The position numbers and the translations under genes are program-made. Positions 52,619 to 63,434 of a stretch of 64,000 nucleotides of DNA are shown here, piece after piece (within the stretch, counting starts at the first letter, position 1; each line of letters opens with the position of its first letter). The DNA comes from Acinetobacter sp. ANC 4204 (GTDB lineage Bacteria; Pseudomonadota; Gammaproteobacteria; Pseudomonadales; Moraxellaceae). The notes beneath the pieces were generated by a model. The model saw only the letters and a program-made list of their open reading frames with translations, was not told where the DNA came from and made no database searches. The stretch is taken from positions 1 to 64,000 of the forward strand of contig NZ_NEFZ01000003.1 in the NCBI RefSeq assembly GCF_002135205.1. The letters are read 5' to 3'.

Positions 52619-52812
52619 TGTCCGTTCCCCTGTTTTTCGGTAAGGAGTGTCTTGATACGAGCAATTGTCTTACGAGTAAGCGCAACTTCATGCGATTTAC
52701 CCAATTGACCAGTTGCTTTTGCCATACGAAGACGGAATTGGTTTAGCTGTTGCTCATCAAGCAAAGCTGTCAACTCTTCTACCGACTTTTCACGTAGATC
52801 TTTAGTTTTCAT
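52615..52812 (-). CDS. rpmC: 50S ribosomal protein L29
   Basis: The 65-residue two-helix protein sits at the tunnel exit; [20 protein letters not shown] and [14 protein letters not shown] are typical. It overlaps rplP by one base (TAATG) and rpsQ by four. Confidence 0.98.
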   Translation of the reverse strand: MKTKDLREKSVEELTALLDEQQLNQFRLRMAKATGQLGKSHEVALTRKTIARIKTLLTEKQGNGQ

Positions 52813-53225
52813 TACATTACCGTCCGAGTCACGATAGTGGTTTTAAACGGAAGTTTAGCAGCTGCAAGCGTAAACGCTTCGCGAGCCAATTCTTCGTTAA
52901 CACCATCAATTTCGTACAAGACTTTACCTGGTTTGATTTGGCAAACCCAGTATTCCACAGAACCTTTACCTTTACCCATACGCACTTCAAGAGGCTTAGA
53001 AGTAATCGGCTTGTCTGGGAAAACACGGATAAAGATCTTACCACCACGTTTAATACGACGGCTGATTGTACGACGCGCTGCTTCAATTTGACGAGCAGTC
53101 ATTTGACCACGCTCAACAGATTTAAGTGCGATTGTACCAAAAGATACCGAGCTACCGCGGTGAGCTAGACCAGTGTTACGGCCTTTCTGCACTTTACGGA
53201 ATTTAGTACGTTTAGGTTGTAACAT
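52812..53225 (-). CDS. rplP: 50S ribosomal protein L16
   Basis: The 137-residue protein begins [20 protein letters not shown] and contains the [19 protein letters not shown] core ([20 protein letters not shown] here). It organises the A-site region of 23S rRNA. It lies three bases after rpsC. Confidence 0.98.
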   Translation of the reverse strand: MLQPKRTKFRKVQKGRNTGLAHRGSSVSFGTIALKSVERGQMTARQIEAARRTISRRIKRGGKIFIRVFPDKPITSKPLEVRMGKGKGSVEYWVCQIKPGKVLYEIDGVNEELAREAFTLAAAKLPFKTTIVTRTVM

Positions 53226-53228
53226 GGA

Positions 53229-53981
53229 TTATTCTCCTTTTTCAGCAGAACGATCATTGCGACGACCACGACGCTCTTGACCTTCACCACGACCACGACC
53301 ACGTTTAGCTGGACGTTCTTCAGCTGGAGCTGGGTTCATGACTTGTTTCATGCCACCCAAGATCTCACCACGGAAGATCCAAACTTTAACACCAATGGTA
53401 CCGTAAGTCGTTTCAGCACGCATAGTTGCATAGTCGATGTCTGCACGAAGTGTATGCAAAGGTACACGACCCTCACGATACCATTCAGTACGAGCAATCT
53501 CAGCACCACCTAAACGGCCTGATACTTCAACTTTAATACCTTTAGCACCAGCACGCATTGTGTTTTGAACCGCACGCTTCATAGCACGACGGAACATTAC
53601 ACGTTTTTCTAATTGAGAAGCGATTGCTTCAGCAACTAAACGAGCGTCTAAGTCTGGGCGATCAATTTCATTGATACTTACTTGCGCTGGAATACCCATA
53701 ATCTGAGTAAGTTCACGCTGTAATTTCTCAATATCTTCGCCTTTTTTACCGATCACGATACCAGGACGTGCAGTGCTAATTGTTACTTTAGCAGCGCCCG
53801 TAGGACGTTCGATAAGAATATTGCTGATCATCGCATTCTTAAGTTTTTTAGTTAAAAACTCACGAACTTGAAGATCTTTAAGCAAGTATTCAGCGTATTG
53901 TTTCGGACTCGCATACCAGTTGGCGTTATGACGTTTTACAACACCAAGGCGGATACCGATTGGATGAACCTTCTGACCCAT
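53229..53981 (-). CDS. rpsC: 30S ribosomal protein S3
   Basis: The 250-residue protein has a KH domain (about 40-107, [14 protein letters not shown]) and the S3 C-terminal domain ([21 protein letters not shown]). It forms the mRNA entry helicase with S4 and S5. It is longer than E. coli S3 (233) because of an Arg/Gly-rich, RGG-like tail ([17 protein letters not shown]), which could bind RNA. It starts one base after rplV. Confidence 0.98.
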   Translation of the reverse strand: MGQKVHPIGIRLGVVKRHNANWYASPKQYAEYLLKDLQVREFLTKKLKNAMISNILIERPTGAAKVTISTARPGIVIGKKGEDIEKLQRELTQIMGIPAQVSINEIDRPDLDARLVAEAIASQLEKRVMFRRAMKRAVQNTMRAGAKGIKVEVSGRLGGAEIARTEWYREGRVPLHTLRADIDYATMRAETTYGTIGVKVWIFRGEILGGMKQVMNPAPAEERPAKRGRGRGEGQERRGRRNDRSAEKGE

Positions 53982-53982
53982 A

Positions 53983-54315
53983 TCAAACCCCTACCTTAAC
54001 GGTAATGTGACAAGTACGCTTAGTAATACGATCTGCACGGCCTTTAGCACGTGGCATAATACGCTTAAGGCTAGTGCCTTCATCAACGTAAATCGTAGTA
54101 ACCTTAAGGTCGTCTACATCTAAACTGTTATTGTGTTCAGCGTTTGCAATCGCAGATTCCAATGCTTTTTTAACCAAAACTGCAGCTTTTTTGTTGCTAA
54201 AGTTAAGAATATTAAGCGCGTGAGCAACAGATTTGCCACGGATTAGGTCTGCAACCAAACGAGTTTTTTGTGCCGAGATAGCGGCACCGCGTAATTTAGC
54301 AGTAACTTCCATCAT
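53983..54315 (-). CDS. rplV: 50S ribosomal protein L22
   Basis: The 110-residue protein has the [20 protein letters not shown] core and the [20 protein letters not shown] tail forming the tunnel loop, where macrolide-resistance changes arise; nothing abnormal is seen. The first two codons are both ATG. It lies six bases after rpsS. Confidence 0.98.
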   Translation of the reverse strand: MMEVTAKLRGAAISAQKTRLVADLIRGKSVAHALNILNFSNKKAAVLVKKALESAIANAEHNNSLDVDDLKVTTIYVDEGTSLKRIMPRAKGRADRITKRTCHITVKVGV

Positions 54316-54321
54316 AGCACC

Positions 54322-54597
54322 TTAACGTTTAGATTTCTTGTCAACACCGTGACCACGATAGGTACGAGTTGGCGCGAATTCACCAAGTTTGTGACCAACC
54401 ATATGTTCAGATACGATCACTGGAACATGGTTACGGCCATTATGTACAGAAATTGTTAAACCAACAAAATCTGGGAGGATCATCGAACGACGCGACCAAG
54501 TTTTGATCGGCTTACGGTTATTAGCCGCGATAGCCGCTTCAACCTTAGCGAACAAGTGCGCATCGACGAATGGGCCTTTTTTCAGAGAACGAGGCAT
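54322..54597 (-). CDS. rpsS: 30S ribosomal protein S19
   Basis: The 91-residue protein of the 30S head begins [20 protein letters not shown] and contains [16 protein letters not shown]. It lies 19 bases after rplB. Confidence 0.98.
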   Translation of the reverse strand: MPRSLKKGPFVDAHLFAKVEAAIAANNRKPIKTWSRRSMILPDFVGLTISVHNGRNHVPVIVSEHMVGHKLGEFAPTRTYRGHGVDKKSKR

Positions 54598-54616
54598 TGT
54601 CAGATTCCTTTACTTG

Positions 54617-55441
54617 TTACTTAACGCGACGGTCGCGAATAATCATCTTAGTCGTACGCTTATTGGTACGTGTTTTGTACCCTTTAGCTTTTTGACCCCA
54701 TGGGCTTACAGGTTGAATACCTTTGCTACGACCTTCACCACCACCGTGCGGGTGATCTACTGGGTTCATCGCCATACCACGAACGGTAGGACGAACGCCA
54801 CGCCAGCGTGCTGCACCTGCTTTACCAAGTGAACGAAGGTTGCTTTCTTGGTTAGAAACTTCACCAAGAACTGCACGGCACTCAACGTGAATTTTACGCA
54901 TTTCACCAGAACGTAAACGAACGATGGCGTAAGAACCGTCACGACCCAACAACTGAACTGAAGTACCAGCAGAACGAGCTAATTGCGCGCCTTTACCAAT
55001 TTTAAGTTCAATGTTGTGAAGAGTAGAACCGATAGGCATGTTGCGAAGCGGTAAACAGTTACCTGGACGAATTGGTGCATCGTTACCAGATTGAACTTTA
55101 TCGCCAGCGCGAAGGCCTTTAGGCGCGATGATGTAGCGACGCTCACCATCAGCATACAATACTAGTGCAATGTGTGCTGTACGGTTAGGATCGTATTCAA
55201 TACGCTCTACAGTTGCAGGAATACCATCTTTGTTACGTTTGAAGTCAACTAGACGATAGTGCTGCTTGTGACCGCCACCAACGTGACGAGTCGTGATGTG
55301 ACCGTTGTTATTACGACCACCAGTACGTTTTTTAGCTTCAACCAACGGAGCATAAGGCGCGCCTTTGTGAAGATGGTCGTGAACGACTTTCTCTACAAAG
55401 CGACGTCCAGGAGACGTTGGCTTACATTTTTGAATTGGCAT
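54617..55441 (-). CDS. rplB: 50S ribosomal protein L2
   Basis: The 274-residue protein stabilises the peptidyl-transferase centre. It begins [20 protein letters not shown] and carries the C-terminal signature [20 protein letters not shown] with the conserved His residues. It lies 11 bases after rplW. Confidence 0.98.
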   Translation of the reverse strand: MPIQKCKPTSPGRRFVEKVVHDHLHKGAPYAPLVEAKKRTGGRNNNGHITTRHVGGGHKQHYRLVDFKRNKDGIPATVERIEYDPNRTAHIALVLYADGERRYIIAPKGLRAGDKVQSGNDAPIRPGNCLPLRNMPIGSTLHNIELKIGKGAQLARSAGTSVQLLGRDGSYAIVRLRSGEMRKIHVECRAVLGEVSNQESNLRSLGKAGAARWRGVRPTVRGMAMNPVDHPHGGGEGRSKGIQPVSPWGQKAKGYKTRTNKRTTKMIIRDRRVK

Positions 55442-55452
55442 AATTCTCGTCC

Positions 55453-55773
55453 TTATTCCGCTGCGCTTTCAGCGGTATCGCCCAAGTCAGCCATTTCAAC
55501 ATCTTGGCCAGCTTTCAGGGTGACGTATGCTTTTTTAACATCAGAACGACGTCCTAATGTTTTACCAAAGCGTTTAGTCTTACCTTTAGTGATCGTTGTG
55601 TTAACTTTAACAACTTGAACACCAAACAATTGCTCAACCGCTTTTTTGATTTCAAGTTTGTTTGCATCAAGTGCAACTTTAAAAACTTGAACACCAGCAG
55701 TTTCACCTAAAACTTGTGCTTTTTCTGAGAATACAGGTCCTTGTAGGACTTGATAGATACGTTCGTTGTTCAT
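55453..55773 (-). CDS. rplW: 50S ribosomal protein L23
   Basis: The 106-residue tunnel-exit protein docks trigger factor and [23 protein letters not shown] is its mark. Its start overlaps the rplD stop by four bases. A short acidic C-terminal tail (DTAESAAE) is present. Confidence 0.98.
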   Translation of the reverse strand: MNNERIYQVLQGPVFSEKAQVLGETAGVQVFKVALDANKLEIKKAVEQLFGVQVVKVNTTITKGKTKRFGKTLGRRSDVKKAYVTLKAGQDVEMADLGDTAESAAE

Positions 55774-56372
55774 CCGAGTTCTACCTCAATTTTCTTAGCA
55801 GCAGCTACAGACATAACAACTTTATCGAACGCGATCAAGCTAACAGGATCGATAGCAGCAGCATCAACCACATCAACGTGTGGAATGTTGCGCGCTGCAA
55901 GGTATAGATTCTCATCTACAGCTTCTGTAACGATCAATGCGCGAGTAGCATTCAAGTCGTTAAGTTTTGCAAGCAACTCTTTAGTTTTTGGAGCAGCAAC
56001 AGCAAACTCTTCAACTAATACTAGACGATCTTGGCGAACAAGTTCAGCTAAGATACATTGCATTGCACCGCGGTACATTTTGCGGTTAACTTTTTGAGAC
56101 CAATCTTGTGGGCGAGCAGCAAAAGTTTTACCACCACCTACCCAGATTGGGCTACGAATAGAACCCGCACGAGCGCGACCAGTACCTTTTTGACGGAATG
56201 GTTTTTTACCACCGCCAGAAACGTCTGCACGTGATTTCTGAGCTTTTGAACCTTGACGGCCACCAGCTAAATAAGCGGTAACAACTTGGTGTACAAGAGC
56301 TTCATTGAATTCACGACCGAACGCAACTTCTGATAATTCAACAGCAGAGCCGGAAACAGTATTTAAATTCAC
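55770..56372 (-). CDS. rplD: 50S ribosomal protein L4
   Basis: The 200-residue protein lines the exit tunnel with the extended loop [20 protein letters not shown]. In E. coli it also represses its own operon by acting on the S10 leader; the residues for this are not known well enough to judge here. It lies 11 bases after rplC. Confidence 0.98.
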   Translation of the reverse strand: MNLNTVSGSAVELSEVAFGREFNEALVHQVVTAYLAGGRQGSKAQKSRADVSGGGKKPFRQKGTGRARAGSIRSPIWVGGGKTFAARPQDWSQKVNRKMYRGAMQCILAELVRQDRLVLVEEFAVAAPKTKELLAKLNDLNATRALIVTEAVDENLYLAARNIPHVDVVDAAAIDPVSLIAFDKVVMSVAAAKKIEVELG

Positions 56373-56383
56373 GTTATTTCCCC

Positions 56384-57022
56384 TCAGGCCTTGATCGTAG
56401 GACGAACAGTTACGTCACCGCCAGTAGCGCCAGGAATCGCACCTTTTACTACTAAAACTGAACGTTCTGCGTCGATAGATACAATTTCTAGACCCTGTAC
56501 AGTTACGCGTTCAGCACCTAAATGGCCAGCCATTTTTTTGCCTTTGAATACGCGACCAGGAGTCTGGTTTTGACCTGTAGAACCTAGAACACGGTGAGAA
56601 ACTGAGTTACCGTGAGTTGCGTCTTGCGTACGGAAGTTCCAACGCTTAACACCACCTTGGAAACCTTTACCTTTCGACTGGCCAGTTACGTCAACAACTT
56701 GACCCACTGTAAACAAGTCTACACCGATAGTTCCACCAACTTCACGACCTTCAAGATCAGCTTCTGTTGCACGGAATTCTTGAACTAAACGACCAGCAGC
56801 AACACCCGCTTTAGCGAAGTGACCTTTCTGAGCGTTAGTTACGCGAGATTCGCGACGTTCACCAGTAGTGATTTGAATCGCTTGATAACCATCAGTTTCA
56901 AGCGTTTTGATTTGAGTGATGCGGTTAGGATCAACCTCAATCACTGTAACAGGCACAGAAACACCAGCATCTGTAAAGATACGTGTCATACCGCACTTGC
57001 GACCGACTAAACCAATAGCCAT
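56384..57022 (-). CDS. rplC: 50S ribosomal protein L3
   Basis: The 212-residue early-assembly protein has [20 protein letters not shown] and [20 protein letters not shown] near the peptidyl-transferase centre. Translation starts at [18 protein letters not shown]; the upstream ATG two codons earlier has its GAGG too close. It lies 60 bases after rpsJ. Confidence 0.98.
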   Translation of the reverse strand: MAIGLVGRKCGMTRIFTDAGVSVPVTVIEVDPNRITQIKTLETDGYQAIQITTGERRESRVTNAQKGHFAKAGVAAGRLVQEFRATEADLEGREVGGTIGVDLFTVGQVVDVTGQSKGKGFQGGVKRWNFRTQDATHGNSVSHRVLGSTGQNQTPGRVFKGKKMAGHLGAERVTVQGLEIVSIDAERSVLVVKGAIPGATGGDVTVRPTIKA

Positions 57023-57082
57023 GTGCATAAACCTCTAAAAAAGCGACCTAATTAACTTAGAGAGTTAATTAACCCGAAAGCC

Positions 57083-57394
57083 TTAACCCAATGCGATCTG
57101 AACATCAACACCAGCTGCAAGATCCAACTTCATCAATGCATCTACAGTTTTGTCTGTAGGTTGAACGATGTCGATCAAACGTTTGTAAGTGCGGATCTCG
57201 TATTGGTCACGCGCATCTTTATTAACGTGTGGTGATGTTAAAACGTTAAAACGTTCAATGCGTGTAGGCATTGGAATTGGACCACAAACCTGTGCACCAG
57301 TACGTTTTGCTGTTTCTACGATTTCTTGAGCTGATTGATCAATTAGACGGTGATCAAAAGACTTAAGACGGATACGAATTCTCTGGTTAGACAT
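57083..57394 (-). CDS. rpsJ: 30S ribosomal protein S10
   Basis: The 103-residue protein begins [20 protein letters not shown]; it also serves as NusE in transcription antitermination. Residues 53-57 region ([16 protein letters not shown]) where tetracycline-related changes occur looks normal. A 12-codon upstream extension of the frame lies in the leader and is rejected. It is the first gene of the block, with a leader of about 165 bases and a promoter at 57569. Confidence 0.98.
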
Positions 57395-57568
57395 ACCAGT
57401 AAACTCCAAGCCAAATATATAAAGAATCACTCTTGACGCATCTCACCCCACTATTTAAGGTAAGTGTCAAGAGCAGTGAAATATCACTAAGGTCATGATC
57501 GATGCCACGACTGTCACGATGTTAACTACTTTATTCGTAGCCAACCCCCTTTCATTAAAGGGTCGCTC

Positions 57569-57597
57569 ATTATAGCCATTGTTTAATGCATAAGCAA
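57569..57597 (-). promoter_or_regulatory. Promoter of the S10 ribosomal cluster
   Basis: On the minus strand: -35 TTGCTT (57592-57597), 17-bp spacer, perfect -10 TATAAT (57569-57574), followed by GAGCGACC. A small hairpin CCCTTT-AATG-AAAGGG (57547-57562) sits at the start of the transcript. The rest of the 57395-57546 leader shows no obvious copy of the E. coli S10 attenuator. Confidence 0.8.
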
Positions 57598-57660
57598 ATT
57601 GATTTTCGAGTTTTTACAATATTTTCAATTTGTTTGCATTTTCAGTAGCTTAAAAAATCA

Positions 57661-58398
57661 TCAATATATTGTTTGTCGGAGCACATATTCAATAGCCCTG
57701 TTAAGAATCTGATTTCCTTCAATAAAATTTAATTTAGGTGTTTTTTTCAATTCTGTTTCCGCGGTGACATAACGCCCTGAAAATTTACTCAACTCATCAT
57801 CATTCTCTAAAAACAAGTCTAATGTTTCAGGTGTGATTTCTGGGTGAAACTGAAAACCCAATACGTTTTTGCCAATTTGGTACATTTGATTACGACAGAT
57901 GGTATTTTCTGCCAAATGAATAGCCCCTTTAGGAATTTCAAACGTTTCACTATGCCATTGCATTACATTAAATTGTTCTGGTAGCTCAAAACATTCTATT
58001 GGCACATGTTGAATTTTCCGTACTGTTGTCCAACCTAGTTCCTGTTGTTCATTTCGACTCACAGCAGCCCCAAGTGCATTTGCAATCAACTGCCCCCCTA
58101 AGCATAGCCCAATGACAGGTTTACCTGATGCCAAATACCGACGTAACCAACGTTTTTCTATCTTTAGCCATGGATAATTTACTTCATCATTAACGCTCAT
58201 TGTTCCCCCCATAATGATAAGTAAATCCACATCTTCAATGTTGGGTAAAGCTTCAATTTCCAGAGCCTGATCAACGGGTAATGCAAAAAACTCCGTTGCA
58301 CTTATAACAGCACCTTGCTTTTTCAAATATTCATAACAACTACCGAACCCTTCACCAGCAATATGCTGAAAATAATGTACTTTTAAATGCGACTTCAT
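57661..58398 (-). CDS. Type 1 glutamine amidotransferase (GMP-synthase-like)
   Basis: The 245-residue stand-alone GATase has the nucleophile Cys99 in GLCLGGQLIA and the His185/Glu187 pair in FQFHPEITPE; an oxyanion-type MGGTMSVND lies at 63-71. Family members hydrolyse glutamine or gamma-glutamyl compounds; without a synthetase partner it may act in catabolism of gamma-glutamyl compounds. AAGG precedes the ATG. It is divergent from the MetC-like gene (147 bases). Confidence 0.88.
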   Translation of the reverse strand: MKSHLKVHYFQHIAGEGFGSCYEYLKKQGAVISATEFFALPVDQALEIEALPNIEDVDLLIIMGGTMSVNDEVNYPWLKIEKRWLRRYLASGKPVIGLCLGGQLIANALGAAVSRNEQQELGWTTVRKIQHVPIECFELPEQFNVMQWHSETFEIPKGAIHLAENTICRNQMYQIGKNVLGFQFHPEITPETLDLFLENDDELSKFSGRYVTAETELKKTPKLNFIEGNQILNRAIEYVLRQTIY

Positions 58399-58545
58399 GC
58401 GCTTAAGCCTTCTTTTATGCTATCTCTTCAGATGGTTTAGCAAAATTGAAGCCAACTTTTTTATTTTGCTGAGCTTTACTTACATTTACTCAATTTTCTA
58501 GCCTATTTCATCACTTTCTCTTAAGCTAAAACAATTTAGCGCTTT

Positions 58546-59769
58546 ATGTTGAGTCGATTCGTGAAGAAAAATCCGCAAACCGCTTTAATCCATGCACCAA
58601 GACAAGCCCCGCAATCCATTTCAACCATTCAACCTCCCCTCTATCGTGCATCAACGATCATTTTTAAAAATACCGATGCACTATTTAATCGCCATTGGAC
58701 AGATGAATATGATTACAGTTATGGCACCCATGGCACTCCTACCACATTCACATTGGGCGATAACATTGCACAAATTGAAGGGGGTAAATATTGCTTACTG
58801 GCACCCAGTGGTTTATCCGCCATTAATCTAGTCAATTCATGTTTTCTCAGTCAGGGTGATGAAGTTTGGGTTGCAGACAATATTTACGGTCCGAACATGG
58901 AGCATCTGCGCAATCTGGAAAAGCGCTATGACATTACGGTCAAAGTCTATAACGCCATTGATGTGAACTCATTTCAGCCAACGGAAAAAGCAAAACTAAT
59001 CTGGTTAGAGGCAGCAGGCTCAGTCACTTTAGAGTTTCCCAATTTAGCTGGACTTGTTAAAAAGGCACAAGCACATAACATACTCACCGCTTTGGATAAT
59101 ACTTGGGGAGCAGGTCTTGCCTTTAATGCTTTTGATTTTAGTGATGCACATTTAAGTGTCGATATGACCGTACATGCCCTAACCAAGTACCCCAGCGGTG
59201 GCGGTGATATCTTGATGGGTTCTGTGGTCACACGTAAGCAACATTTGCACCATCAATTATTTCGAATGCATGCCATTCAAGGCATTTGTGTATCGGGAGA
59301 TGATGTTGCTCAAGTGCAGCGCAGTCTGGCCTCGATGCGTGTTCGCTATGCTGCACAGTCGCAAAGTGCAATACAACTCCTCACTTGGCTAAAGCAACGA
59401 CCTGAATTTGTACAAGTTTTACACCCAGCAGATCCGAATACTGCAGGTCACTCCTTTTGGAAAGATATTTGCATAGAACAACACAGTGCAGGTTTGGTCA
59501 GTGTGATTTTTAAACCAGAGTTTAACTTACAAGATATTCGTCATTTTTGTGATGCCTTGTCTTTGTTTAAACTGGGTTTTAGCTGGGGTGGTCCCGTCAG
59601 TTTAGTGATGCTCTATGATCTCAAAGACATGCGTCTGCTTGAACATACACATTTACAACAAGGTTTATTGGTTCGCTTTTGTATAGGACTGGAACATCCT
59701 AACGATTTAATTCAAGATATAGAAAACGCACTAAAACAATTGAATAGCCATCACAAGAAAACCGAATAG
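58546..59769 (+). CDS. metC: Cystathionine beta-lyase (MetC-like PLP enzyme)
   Basis: The 407-residue PLP fold type I enzyme would cleave cystathionine to homocysteine, pyruvate and ammonia. The PLP lysine is K214 in [12 protein letters not shown], with D184 in LDNTWGAG, the Tyr pair near SYGTHGTP and the APSGLSA loop at 86-92. It is of the Cys/Met metabolism family; gamma-lyase or sulfhydrylase activity is not excluded. The ribosome site before the ATG is weak. The DUF853 gene follows after eight bases, probably in one transcript. Confidence 0.88.
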   Translation: MLSRFVKKNPQTALIHAPRQAPQSISTIQPPLYRASTIIFKNTDALFNRHWTDEYDYSYGTHGTPTTFTLGDNIAQIEGGKYCLLAPSGLSAINLVNSCFLSQGDEVWVADNIYGPNMEHLRNLEKRYDITVKVYNAIDVNSFQPTEKAKLIWLEAAGSVTLEFPNLAGLVKKAQAHNILTALDNTWGAGLAFNAFDFSDAHLSVDMTVHALTKYPSGGGDILMGSVVTRKQHLHHQLFRMHAIQGICVSGDDVAQVQRSLASMRVRYAAQSQSAIQLLTWLKQRPEFVQVLHPADPNTAGHSFWKDICIEQHSAGLVSVIFKPEFNLQDIRHFCDALSLFKLGFSWGGPVSLVMLYDLKDMRLLEHTHLQQGLLVRFCIGLEHPNDLIQDIENALKQLNSHHKKTE

Positions 59770-59777
59770 GAAGAAAT

Positions 59778-61358
59778 ATGAGTACACCGATTATCATTGC
59801 AAAAAAAACCAGTGATACCCAACAAGACGTGGTTCTACATTCAAAATTTGCTAACCGCCATGGCTTAATTGCTGGTGCAACAGGGACAGGCAAAACCATC
59901 ACTTTAAAAGTATTAGCTGAAAGTTTTTCACGACTCGGTGTACCCGTGTTTCTGGCTGATGCCAAAGGTGATGTTTCAAGCTTAGCCCAAGCAGGAACAG
60001 CCAATCCTAAGTTTGATGAACGTATCAAAAGCTTAGGTATTGATAGTATTCCGTTTGCCGCATCCCCTGTAGTGTTTTGGGATTTATTTGCTGAACAAGG
60101 TCATCCTATTCGTACAACAATTACAGAAATTGGCCCATTACTTCTAGCGCGCATGCTGAATTTAAATGATACTCAGGAAGGTGTCCTTTCTGCGGTGTTT
60201 CGTATTGCGGATGATCAAGGTCTACTATTGATCGACTTTAAAGACTTAAAAGCCATGATTAGCTATGTCAGCGAACATGCTGCTGAGTTTAAAGCAGAAT
60301 ATGGCAATCTATCGCCTGCTAGTCTTGGTGCCATTCAGCGCAATTTACTGGCTCTAGCCGACCAAGGTGGTGATCAATTCTTTGGTGAACCTAGCTTAAA
60401 TATTCTCGACTTTATTCAAACCGACAGTAATGGACACGGCTATATCAATATTTTAGCTGCAGACAAGCTGATGAATACGCCGAAGTTGTATGCAACCTTT
60501 TTATTGTGGATGCTCTCCGAACTGTTTGAACAGCTCCCTGAAGTGGGTGATATGGACAAGCCTAAACTGGTGTTCTTCTTTGATGAAGCGCATTTATTGT
60601 TTGATAATGCCAGTGCAGCACTACAAGAAAAAATTGAACAGGTGGTCCGTCTAATTCGATCTAAAGGTGTGGGGATCTACTTTGTCACCCAAAATCCTCT
60701 TGATTTACCCGAAAGCGTTTTGGGGCAGTTGGGTAACCGTATTCAGCATGCGTTGCGTGCTTTCACCCCAAAAGACCAAAAGGCTGTAAAAACAGCAGCA
60801 GATACCTTCCGTGCCAATCCTGAATTTAAGGTTGAACAAGCCATTACCGAACTAGCTGTCGGGGAAGCGCTGATTAGCTGCCTTGATGAGCAAGGTACAC
60901 CGCAAATTGTAGAACGTGCATGGGTCATGCCTCCCTACTCATCGTTCAGCCCGATTAGCCCTGAACAACGTCAGGTCTTAATCTCACAAAGTATTGTCGC
61001 TGGCATTTATGAGAAAACATTAGACCGCGAAAGTGCCTTTGAATTGTTACAAAACAAAGTCGCTGAACGCCAACAACAAGCGGTACAGATAGAGCAAGAA
61101 AAACAACAAGCCAAAGAACAAGAGCAGCTCGCAAAACAACAAGCCAAAGAAGCGGAAGCAATTGCCAAACAACAAGCGCGTGAACAGGAGCGTGTTGCCA
61201 AAGAACAGCAAAAAGAAGCTGAGCGCTCAGCTAAACAGCGTGAGAAGCTAATTCAAGACACAGTCGGAACCTTTGCCAAAAGTGCAGCACGTAGTCTGGG
61301 TGGCAGTACTGGACAGAAAATTATGCGTGGTATTTTAGGGTCTATTTTTGGTAAGTAA
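59778..61358 (+). CDS. HerA-like ATPase, DUF853 (YjgR)
   Basis: The 526-residue cytosolic P-loop ATPase has Walker A GATGTGKT (33-40), Walker [14 protein letters not shown] (about 261-273) and a sensor-type TQNPLDLP (about 305-312). It belongs to the HerA/FtsK superfamily and resembles E. coli YjgR; the role is unknown. A Gln/Glu/Lys-rich coiled coil fills about 415-500, followed by a short hydrophobic end ([18 protein letters not shown]). AGGAAG precedes the ATG. No NurA nuclease partner is near. Confidence 0.9.
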   Translation: MSTPIIIAKKTSDTQQDVVLHSKFANRHGLIAGATGTGKTITLKVLAESFSRLGVPVFLADAKGDVSSLAQAGTANPKFDERIKSLGIDSIPFAASPVVFWDLFAEQGHPIRTTITEIGPLLLARMLNLNDTQEGVLSAVFRIADDQGLLLIDFKDLKAMISYVSEHAAEFKAEYGNLSPASLGAIQRNLLALADQGGDQFFGEPSLNILDFIQTDSNGHGYINILAADKLMNTPKLYATFLLWMLSELFEQLPEVGDMDKPKLVFFFDEAHLLFDNASAALQEKIEQVVRLIRSKGVGIYFVTQNPLDLPESVLGQLGNRIQHALRAFTPKDQKAVKTAADTFRANPEFKVEQAITELAVGEALISCLDEQGTPQIVERAWVMPPYSSFSPISPEQRQVLISQSIVAGIYEKTLDRESAFELLQNKVAERQQQAVQIEQEKQQAKEQEQLAKQQAKEAEAIAKQQAREQERVAKEQQKEAERSAKQREKLIQDTVGTFAKSAARSLGGSTGQKIMRGILGSIFGK

Positions 61359-61388
61359 TGCGCGCCTAACTGCTTACAACCTTCATTC

Positions 61389-61417
61389 AACGTCACCAAT
61401 TTTTGGTGACGTTTTTT
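61389..61417 (+). terminator. Rho-independent terminator of the metC-DUF853 unit
   Basis: AACGTCACCAA pairs with TTGGTGACGTT around a three-base loop and is followed by T residues, 30 bases after the stop. Confidence 0.92.
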
Positions 61418-61554
61418 ATGTACGACGATTAAATACTCCATTACAACATGACGTCATCTGCATATAACTTGGCATGATCGGATGTCAGAAAGCTGGACTC
61501 AATCACTAAAATTCAATCATCAAGTTAGATCAACAAAGTATTGAGGATAGTGAA

Positions 61555-62385
61555 ATGAATAAAGCCCAAGAACAAGTGGTATTAATTACAGGCGCATCAT
61601 CAGGCATGGGTAGAGCATTTACACGCGCCTTATTACAACAAGGCGCCCTCGTATATGCTGTAGCACGTCGTCTTGAAGCAATGAATGAGCTAAAAATACT
61701 CGGCGCTCGTACATTAAAAATGGACATCAGCCGATCTGAAGATATTCATCAAGTCATCCAACAGATTGAACGAGAAACCCAAGGTGTCGATATCCTGATT
61801 AACTGTGCAGGATTTGGCTTATACGGTGCCATGGAAGATACGTCGATTGCAGACGCCCGCTATCAATTTGAAGTGAATCTGTTTGGCATGGCTGAATTGA
61901 CCCAACAAGTTTTGCCCGCCATGCGCCAAAAAAATAAAGGGCGCATCATCAACATCTCCTCTATGGGTGGCAAAATTTATACGCCGCTCGGCAGTTGGTA
62001 TCATGCCAGTAAACATGCTGTTGAAGGCTGGTCAGATTGCCTACGTCTAGAGCTGAAAGCTTTTAATATTGATGTGGTTGTGATCGAACCCGGTGCGATT
62101 AATACTGAATTTGCCGACGTCATGCTCCAACCCATGCTCTCACGTTCAGGTACAGGTGCTTATGCCCACATGGCGCAATCGGTTGCCCATGCTACCAATG
62201 AATCGGTGCGTAAAGGTGAGCTCTCAGATGTACAAGTCGTGGTCGATATGTTGATAAAAGCCGTTAATGCAAAGCAACCAAAGACCCGATATGTGGGTGG
62301 CAAGTATGCCAAACTCATGATTTTTGTGCGCAAATGGTTTGGGGATCGTATTTTCGATATGATGGTCATGTCAGTCGTTAAATAA
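61555..62385 (+). CDS. Short-chain dehydrogenase/reductase (SDR)
   Basis: The 276-residue classical SDR has the NAD(P)-binding ITGASSGMG (11-19), NCAG (83-86) and the catalytic S135/S136, Y149 and K153 (WYHASKHA). A basic residue after the glycine motif and R38 suggest NADP(H). The substrate is unknown, perhaps a fatty or steroid-like alcohol. GAGGAT precedes the ATG. An AraC-family regulator follows 53 bases downstream on the same strand and may control it. Confidence 0.9.
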   Translation: MNKAQEQVVLITGASSGMGRAFTRALLQQGALVYAVARRLEAMNELKILGARTLKMDISRSEDIHQVIQQIERETQGVDILINCAGFGLYGAMEDTSIADARYQFEVNLFGMAELTQQVLPAMRQKNKGRIINISSMGGKIYTPLGSWYHASKHAVEGWSDCLRLELKAFNIDVVVIEPGAINTEFADVMLQPMLSRSGTGAYAHMAQSVAHATNESVRKGELSDVQVVVDMLIKAVNAKQPKTRYVGGKYAKLMIFVRKWFGDRIFDMMVMSVVK

Positions 62386-62438
62386 AGCCAGCGACTCATT
62401 CACATGAAATCGCAATATCTAATGCAGGGGTTGCCGCC

Positions 62439-63434
62439 ATGAAATATGCAACAAAGTTTGTACTGCAACCTAATTGGAGGCTTTTTTTGATCGATTTAGG
62501 CATCCGACCTGAAGATGTAGTTCGACAAGCTGCCCTGCCATTAGATGCGTTTAACCGTGAAAAAATGGAACTCACACCACAACATTATTTTCAATTTTGG
62601 GAAGCTGTTGAGCATATTGCAAATATTGAGCATTTACCGCTTAAAATCGGGCAAATGCTCTCAGTAGAACTTTTCGATCCCGCCATTTTTGCGTGTATAT
62701 GCAGCCCCAATTTAAGCGTTGCTTTGGAACGCATAGCGCTGTTTAAAAAATTGATTGGTCCTATTCATCTAAATACAGCGACCGATGCTCAGCAAATGCG
62801 CTTAGACATTGAGTTCTATCAAGTCGGCGCAGCCATTCCCCAAAGTCTGATACTGACAGAATTGGTCTTTTTTACGCAGTTGGCACGATTATGCCTGCGT
62901 AGCCATATTATACCACTAGCAATCACTTTACCTGAGCTCCCCGAACAACTCGCGCCCTATCGAGACTACTTTGGTGTCACCCCAAAGAAAGGCTCAAAAA
63001 TTTCGATCAGTTTTTCACACGTAGACTGCACCAAACCCTTCTTGACAGCAAACCCAACCATGTGGGCATTTTTTGAGCCCAATCTCAGACAAAATCTGCT
63101 GAATTTAAACAATGCGGTGCAAACCCAAGAAAAAGTAAAAACAATTTTACTAGAAAATTTACCTGCTGGATTTAGCCGAATTGAGGATGTCGCAGAAAAA
63201 CTGGCGCTCAGTAAGCGTAGCTTACAACGACTTTTAGAGGAAGAGCAGACCAACTTCCAAAGCATTTTGGATAACACGCGCCAAGCTCTAGCCGAACACT
63301 ATCTCACCTGCTCCTCAATTAGCCCTAGTGAGGTCTCTTATCTACTCGGTTTTCAAGAAGTGAACTCTTTTGCTCGCGCCTTTAAAAAATGGACAGGCGA
63401 AACTCCCTATGCTTTTCGACATCGCTATTCATAA
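62439..63434 (+). CDS. AraC-family regulator (OruR/ArgR-like, ligand-binding type)
   Basis: The 331-residue protein has an N-terminal arabinose-binding-like helical sensor domain (about 20-210) and a C-terminal AraC DNA-binding domain (about 235-330; IEDVAEKLALSKRSLQRLL and SPSEVSYLLGFQEVNSFARA with the FKKWTGETPYAFR end). The layout is that of regulators of fatty acid or amino acid use. It follows the SDR gene closely. The ribosome site is poor. Confidence 0.9.
   Translation: MKYATKFVLQPNWRLFLIDLGIRPEDVVRQAALPLDAFNREKMELTPQHYFQFWEAVEHIANIEHLPLKIGQMLSVELFDPAIFACICSPNLSVALERIALFKKLIGPIHLNTATDAQQMRLDIEFYQVGAAIPQSLILTELVFFTQLARLCLRSHIIPLAITLPELPEQLAPYRDYFGVTPKKGSKISISFSHVDCTKPFLTANPTMWAFFEPNLRQNLLNLNNAVQTQEKVKTILLENLPAGFSRIEDVAEKLALSKRSLQRLLEEEQTNFQSILDNTRQALAEHYLTCSSISPSEVSYLLGFQEVNSFARAFKKWTGETPYAFRHRYS

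Noticed and set aside
51889..55907. Several open frames on the plus strand antisense to ribosomal genes
   Set aside because: They follow the codon bias of the highly expressed genes opposite, have no ribosome sites and resemble no protein.
57395..57430. Upstream extension of rpsJ
   Set aside because: Not part of the S10 family; it lies in the untranslated leader.
61070..61250. Repetitive Gln/Lys/Glu codons in the DUF853 gene as a DNA repeat
   Set aside because: The codons vary and the protein pattern is a coiled coil; no nucleotide unit repeats.
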